From: Desulfobacterales bacterium
GTDB lineage: Bacteria; Desulfobacterota; Desulfobacteria; Desulfobacterales; DAOWNP01
Assembly (NCBI GenBank): GCA_030149595.1
Contig: JASFBI010000026.1
Location: forward strand, 1 to 10,598
Length of the DNA: 10,598 bases
Reading direction: 5' to 3'
Shown here: positions 6,451 through 10,598 of the stretch, piece by piece
Position numbering within the stretch: the first letter of the stretch is position 1
Layout of the letters: each line of letters starts with the position of its first letter
The notes under the pieces: model-generated
Told to the model about the DNA's origin: nothing
Seen by the model: the letters and a program-made list of their open reading frames with translations, nothing else
Databases searched by the model: none
Position numbers and translations under genes: made by a program

Positions 6451-9400
6451 TTATCTATCTGACGGTCTATATCTGTTGCTGTATTTTTTTCCCATAACTT
6501 CAATATAAGATTCAAAATTGCTAAGATAAAAAGATAATGCCTTGGAAAAATTTTTTCCTACTAAACCATCAACAAACAAAAGGCTGATTTGTTTCTGTTT
6601 ATTTAAAACAAATAAAGATCCTATCAAAACCTGCTGCTCCTCATTGGACAACGTCTGCATAATTCTACCAAATGCAGTTCTTGCCCTTGGCTGATACATC
6701 CAGAAATAAAGCATATCCAGTGCATTAATTATCATAATCTGTTCAAAGTCAAGCAGTTCTGCACTCCTTTTTTGTTTAAAAATATTAGGAACCTCAAGAA
6801 TTTCCATAACTCTGACTTCAGGAAACAACAGCTCTAATTTTGAATAAATATTAAATATCTGTGCAACTTTAGTATTATATTCCCTCAAACGCTTACGAAT
6901 ATTATGATACCTGTCAGCAGAGCCTTCAATAAGTCCTGCAACAAAATCCGAAGCTCCTTTGGAAATAACCGCCGCCCATTTCTGCAAAACATTATTAATT
7001 TCTGCATATCCTGCATAAAGCAAAATCCCACCAACCAAAGTATTTAACAAAATTGCAATGGGTATGGATAAAATACTACGGAAAAAATTACCGGCAACAG
7101 CAGCTCTGGGCAAACCACGAAAAGCATTATGCCCTGACAAATACACTCCATTTGCAAGCCCCATAAATCCATAAAGCAAGCCAGGGTTTGTAGCAGTTGT
7201 AATATCAAAACATCTTTCAAGAAGAACAGTTTTTACAAGATAATCAAGAAGAGGCACAGAAAACCCGGTATAAAGAAGAGAATCTGAAATACGCTCCCAG
7301 CTTACATAGTCATTCCACCTTAAAAGCGGAGACCGCCAAATCCCCCCACCCCCTAATACAGACTGTATAATATTACGCAATCCTGTAATTGAAAACCATA
7401 TAAATGCACCAAAATAAGCCAGCAGCCACCAGTCTTTAGTTAAAACAAATGTTAAAAATGCTGGAATAAAACCTACAAACACCTTTAATCCATTTTTTAA
7501 TCCACTATTTAAATATTTAACAGAAATTTTTTCAGTACCTTCTTTTAGAGTCTGTTCGAAAAGCGTTAAACTATTACTATTATCTGTTGAAATACCTCCT
7601 AAGGTGACAATGTTGCCTGAATTTTTTATCTTAATAGAATCATCGCAAACCACCCAGTCATTCCGGATTTTTTCTCCCAGTACACGTAATACAGAAAAAC
7701 GACGAAACAGACTATAGCAAAACTTCATAAAAGAGTTTATATGTGTTTTATGTATATAAGTGGTACGCCTGAAAGCTGTAATATTAACCGGTACAAAATC
7801 GTAATATAACCCTTTTTTAATCTGTTTTTGACTTCTTTTGGGAAGTGTATTGATTATAGCCAGTCCCATTCCATGCGAAGTTAGTAATCTCTCGGTAGAA
7901 TCACTTCCAATACGAGCTTTTAAACCGTGGCCTTTGTACAGATCTTTAAAAGTCGTAATATCGTAAAGAATAGTTGAAAGTTTTTTAATCCTGTTGTCTT
8001 TTTCAGGATCATCACTTCTCCCTACACGAATAATAATTTTTCGTATAATACGTTTTAAATTAATAACATTATCATCATTAATAGCCTGCTGTAATTCATT
8101 TATATCTGGTATATTATCTGTTTTTCCTGCTGTATAATCCTTAAGATTAAAAATTTCAAGTCTGGTTATCATACCTTTACAATCATAAAGCACTTCAAGC
8201 ACATCTTCTACTTTAATATCTGTCAGATTAAACGTGATACGATATGTTGAATGAAGGCATGATAATTTATCTATAAGTTCTTTTGGAGACAAATTAAGCA
8301 AAGACGGTGTATCCGGCAAATCACATACAGCATTAGGATCAGGTATTTCTGGATTTTTTTGGGATTGTAAATATTTTTGAATAATAGTATTATTATTCAA
8401 TTTATTCAAATCTTTAACTAAATTTTCTATTCTTAAACATTCACTGGCATCAGAATCAGCATAGCACTCTCTTAATTCTTTTACACAATCGCACATAACA
8501 GGTAATAACCTGCTATAAATAAATTCTGCAAGATGAAGTATAGATGCCTGGCCTGTCCCCACAAAAAGCAAAAACTCCTGTTTATCAAGTAATTTTAGAT
8601 TCAAACCATAAACAGTATTTATTTCAGGCAAATATTTTTCATTAAATTTATCAAACACAGCCATAACATAAGACTGCTTATATAACGAAACAGCCCTGCC
8701 TTCTTTAAAAAAATCCATAACACTTTTTTCTGCTAAAAAACATAAAAAAGATTGTGAATCATAAAATCCTCTGGGTACCCAGATAAGTTGAACATACTTA
8801 TTTCTGAATCTTGCTGAAAACTCTATACCTATTTTAATATCAATCCCCATTATTTGTGCAGACTCTAAAACTTCAACAGCAAAACTAGATTCTACATAAT
8901 TGTAATAAATCACCCTGACTCGTTTAATACCCTTAATCCACGCATCCATAATCAAATGACTGGATGTTTTTCTTCCCTTTGTGTTCACATCATGAACATG
9001 GTCATCAAAGGTTATCTGATTCCACTTTTCACTCATCTCTAAAAGATTATAACGTTTAAGCAGTTTCCGGATAGTACGGGGTTTACCTGTGGCAGCTATT
9101 CTAAAATCATGTGCAAGTTTAAGCTGCTGGTAATAATTATCAGGCAGCCTCACCAGCTCTTTCATAATCTGCAAAAGAACCCTGGCTGTGTTTTTAGGGT
9201 AAGATCCGTCCGAGGCATTTAAAACTTCATCGCGCAGACAACTCAGGGCACTCAAACGTTCATCAATACCTCCTATTTCAAGAGATTCTAACAAATGAAC
9301 TACAGCATAAGCAATACGCAGCCCTTTAGACTCTCCCATCTCTTTGATACCCATGGCATGCAGATAAGGATAAATAAGCTTTCTGGTAAATCTACAGGAG

Positions 9401-9579
9401 CTGTCTCCGGCAAGAACATCTTTTACAATACTCAGTAACCGATGGTCTCGTTTATCAAAAAAAAATTTCCTCCTGACATACCTTTTTATATAATTTAAAC
9501 TAAATTTATTCTGTTTCTGTAAATCTGAATTATTTTTGTGATTTTTAGATTTTACAACATCTTTCATTGACAATACCAT
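6451..9579 (-). CDS. Large uncharacterised protein with a PHP-like segment and C-terminal membrane region
   Basis: I do not recognise this 1042-residue protein as a characterised family. Residues 191-256 resemble part of a PHP (polymerase and histidinol phosphatase) metal-dependent phosphoesterase fold: FDDHVHD (191-197, an HxH motif), GIKRVRVIYYN (217-227), and GIDIKIGIEFSARF (245-258), with an acidic residue at E253. The usual TDH motif is replaced by YYN, so the metal site is probably altered. A conserved-looking GHGLKARIGSDSTERLL (550-566) with SHGMGLA (568-574) might complete the fold after an insertion. Hydrophobic segments lie at about 697-714, 716-735, 768-788 and 836-858, with a glycine-rich VLGGGG at 741-746. 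A mostly polar helical tail runs from about 880 to the end. No signal peptide is seen, so the large N-terminal part is probably cytoplasmic. ATG 9579 has no clear Shine-Dalgarno sequence, and Met5 is an alternative start. The gene begins 37 bases after the FlhB-tail gene and is likely co-transcribed with it. Confidence 0.8.
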   Translation of the reverse strand: MVLSMKDVVKSKNHKNNSDLQKQNKFSLNYIKRYVRRKFFFDKRDHRLLSIVKDVLAGDSSCRFTRKLIYPYLHAMGIKEMGESKGLRIAYAVVHLLESLEIGGIDERLSALSCLRDEVLNASDGSYPKNTARVLLQIMKELVRLPDNYYQQLKLAHDFRIAATGKPRTIRKLLKRYNLLEMSEKWNQITFDDHVHDVNTKGRKTSSHLIMDAWIKGIKRVRVIYYNYVESSFAVEVLESAQIMGIDIKIGIEFSARFRNKYVQLIWVPRGFYDSQSFLCFLAEKSVMDFFKEGRAVSLYKQSYVMAVFDKFNEKYLPEINTVYGLNLKLLDKQEFLLFVGTGQASILHLAEFIYSRLLPVMCDCVKELRECYADSDASECLRIENLVKDLNKLNNNTIIQKYLQSQKNPEIPDPNAVCDLPDTPSLLNLSPKELIDKLSCLHSTYRITFNLTDIKVEDVLEVLYDCKGMITRLEIFNLKDYTAGKTDNIPDINELQQAINDDNVINLKRIIRKIIIRVGRSDDPEKDNRIKKLSTILYDITTFKDLYKGHGLKARIGSDSTERLLTSHGMGLAIINTLPKRSQKQIKKGLYYDFVPVNITAFRRTTYIHKTHINSFMKFCYSLFRRFSVLRVLGEKIRNDWVVCDDSIKIKNSGNIVTLGGISTDNSNSLTLFEQTLKEGTEKISVKYLNSGLKNGLKVFVGFIPAFLTFVLTKDWWLLAYFGAFIWFSITGLRNIIQSVLGGGGIWRSPLLRWNDYVSWERISDSLLYTGFSVPLLDYLVKTVLLERCFDITTATNPGLLYGFMGLANGVYLSGHNAFRGLPRAAVAGNFFRSILSIPIAILLNTLVGGILLYAGYAEINNVLQKWAAVISKGASDFVAGLIEGSADRYHNIRKRLREYNTKVAQIFNIYSKLELLFPEVRVMEILEVPNIFKQKRSAELLDFEQIMIINALDMLYFWMYQPRARTAFGRIMQTLSNEEQQVLIGSLFVLNKQKQISLLFVDGLVGKNFSKALSFYLSNFESYIEVMGKKYSNRYRPSDR

Positions 9580-9616
9580 TTTTTAAAAAATAATACTCTA
9601 AACAAGACTTTTTTTG

Positions 9617-9892
9617 TTAGACAGTTTTTTTGCCGTTCATAGAATATACAAATGCAAGCAATTCTGCCACAACAACATATACATTGGCAGGAATCAACTC
9701 ATTTATATCAAGTTTAGAAAGCACCTCCACCAAATCAGGATCATTTTTTACAGGTATGCCATTTTGTTTGGCAATCTCAATTATTTTTAATGCAACTTCT
9801 CGATTTCCCTTTGCAACAACCCTGGGAGCCTGATCTTTATCTGATTTATATCGTAAAGCTACTGCTTTTCTTATGTTTGCTTTTTTTCCCAT
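9617..9892 (-). CDS. Stand-alone FlhB C-terminal-domain protein (EscU/YscU/HrcU family, FlhX-like)
   Basis: This 91-residue soluble protein corresponds to the C-terminal cytoplasmic domain of the flagellar export switch FlhB. The match runs through KAVALRYKSDKDQAPRVVAK (residues 9-28), REVALKIIEIAKQNGIPV (31-48) and IPANVYVVVAELLAFVYSM (67-85). In FlhB this domain follows four membrane helices and is preceded by the self-cleaving NPTH motif. Here there are no membrane helices, and NPTH is replaced by NIRK, so no autocleavage is expected. Proteins of this kind (FhlB/FlhX) occur beside FliK-type genes, and in some bacteria they can partly stand in for the FlhB tail. The gene starts 17 bases after the FliK-like stop. 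The Shine-Dalgarno sequence is weak, consistent with translational coupling. Confidence 0.88.
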   Translation of the reverse strand: MGKKANIRKAVALRYKSDKDQAPRVVAKGNREVALKIIEIAKQNGIPVKNDPDLVEVLSKLDINELIPANVYVVVAELLAFVYSMNGKKTV

Positions 9893-9909
9893 AATAAATA
9901 CACAATTAC

Positions 9910-10598
9910 TTAGACAAAAAGACTTAAAAGACCACTGGATTTATCTAATAACTTATCGCAAAGAAAAGTGTCTGACAAAGTTTTTGCAGCCACCATTTCA
10001 CATTTTATATTACATTTTAAAAATCCCTTTTTTTTTAATGTATTACAAAGATCATCTATATTTTCTTCTATAATATTTAATGATTCTAAGTTTGATACCT
10101 TAAAGACCCCACTTATAGCCTTTTCAAAAAAACTAAACTCTCCAAACAGATCACCGAGGTTAGTCATTTCAAGAAAAAATGAAACCTTTATCAAACAATT
10201 ATCATGCTCTCCGGAAACATCCTTAGCTTTACCAAGATCAATGAAAAGCTGCCCAAACTTTAACAAAGTATTATCAAATACCGGTAAAGGAAGAAAGAAT
10301 TTTCCTGTTTCATCAACAGATAAACTGTTTAATATTTGAAGCTGTTCAAAACCTGAAGCAAATGATTTGAGTTTTGTTTCTGTTTCACTACCTTGAACAC
10401 ATTTTTCAGCTGCCTTTAACATAAGAGTTTTAACATCATTTTCTATAAGCTGTTTGACAAGTAGTTCAACATTATCTTTATTTAATAAAATATTTTTAAA
10501 TATTTTATTTTCAACAGACAAACCTGAAGTTTTAATAATATTTTCTAAAATTTTATGCTCGGATTTGTCTGATTTTAATGAAATTAAATCAAAAATAT
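9910..10598 (-). CDS. FliK-like flagellar hook-length control protein, C-terminal part (5' end outside window)
   Basis: The frame is open from the right edge (first full codon at 10594-10596) to TAA at 9910-9912, giving 228 residues of an incomplete protein. No start is needed inside the window. A TTG at 10519-10521 is possible, but the 25 codons upstream of it are equally protein-like. The segment SFFLEMTNLGDLFGEF, followed by VFKVSNLESLNIIEENIDDL and LKKKGF, fits the FliK C-terminal (Flg_hook) pattern: a strand pair around LG, then a helix in which residues aligned with the 'ELL...L..L...G' motif recur. FliK measures hook length and triggers the FlhB specificity switch, so the adjacent FlhB-tail gene supports the call. 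The protein is low in proline and rich in Asn, Lys and Leu. The match is by pattern rather than strong identity. Confidence 0.6.
   Translation of the reverse strand, partial: IFDLISLKSDKSEHKILENIIKTSGLSVENKIFKNILLNKDNVELLVKQLIENDVKTLMLKAAEKCVQGSETETKLKSFASGFEQLQILNSLSVDETGKFFLPLPVFDNTLLKFGQLFIDLGKAKDVSGEHDNCLIKVSFFLEMTNLGDLFGEFSFFEKAISGVFKVSNLESLNIIEENIDDLCNTLKKKGFLKCNIKCEMVAAKTLSDTFLCDKLLDKSSGLLSLFV

Noticed and set aside
6417..6460. Separated AGATAGA / TCTATCT inverted repeat spanning the end of the 1042-aa gene
   Set aside because: It is only seven bases with a long spacer, easily chance in AT-rich DNA.
9968..10339. A 123-codon plus-strand open frame opposite the FliK-like gene
   Set aside because: The minus-strand frame runs to the window edge, fits its neighbour gene by spacing, and matches the FliK pattern. 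The plus frame has no support.
10519..10521. TTG as the true start of the FliK-like gene
   Set aside because: The frame stays open upstream to the edge of the window with equally protein-like codons, so the gene most likely begins outside.

Overview
This is an AT-rich window (roughly two thirds A+T by eye). It holds an ordinary bacterial chromosomal segment, most likely from a low-GC member of the Desulfobacterota (Desulfobacterales-like). That placement is an inference from the gene set: a bacterial-type aconitase B, an ExeA/GspA-type ATPase, a U32 protein, and a cytoplasmic FlhB-tail paralogue next to a FliK-like gene. No marker in the window settles the taxonomy. There are no rRNA or tRNA genes, CRISPR arrays or insertion sequences that I can see.

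Layout. Positions 1-124 (+) hold the last codons of a gene that enters from the left. A strong hairpin at 166-197 separates it from the convergent aconitase B gene (acnB, minus strand, 285-2744). acnB is complete in reading frame but is interrupted by one in-frame TAG codon at 2121-2123. An AT-rich intergenic region (2745-3133) divides acnB from a divergent ExeA/GspA-type membrane ATPase (3134-4372, +). A possible 20-codon Phe-rich leader ORF precedes that ATPase. The ATPase gene overlaps tail-to-tail by 15 bases with a minus-strand U32-family gene (4358-6343). Further right, all on the minus strand and read right to left, come a FliK-like gene (5' end outside the window, ending at 9910), a small FlhB C-terminal-domain gene (9617-9892), and a 1042-residue uncharacterised protein with a PHP-like segment and membrane segments (6451-9579).

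How the genes relate. The FliK-like protein and the FlhB-tail protein both belong to flagellar hook-length and export-switch biology. They are 17 bases apart and almost certainly co-transcribed. The 1042-residue gene starts 37 bases further on and probably shares the transcript. The U32 gene follows after 107 bases and may have its own signals. acnB and the ATPase are separate transcription units.

The most interesting feature is the amber codon in acnB. The frame is intact on both sides and every catalytic landmark is present. The codons between the TAG and the next possible start still encode aconitase-like sequence. All seven main coding stop codons in the window are TAA. Together these make UAG readthrough (pyrrolysine or another suppressor) worth testing against the simpler alternatives of a recent nonsense mutation or a sequence error.
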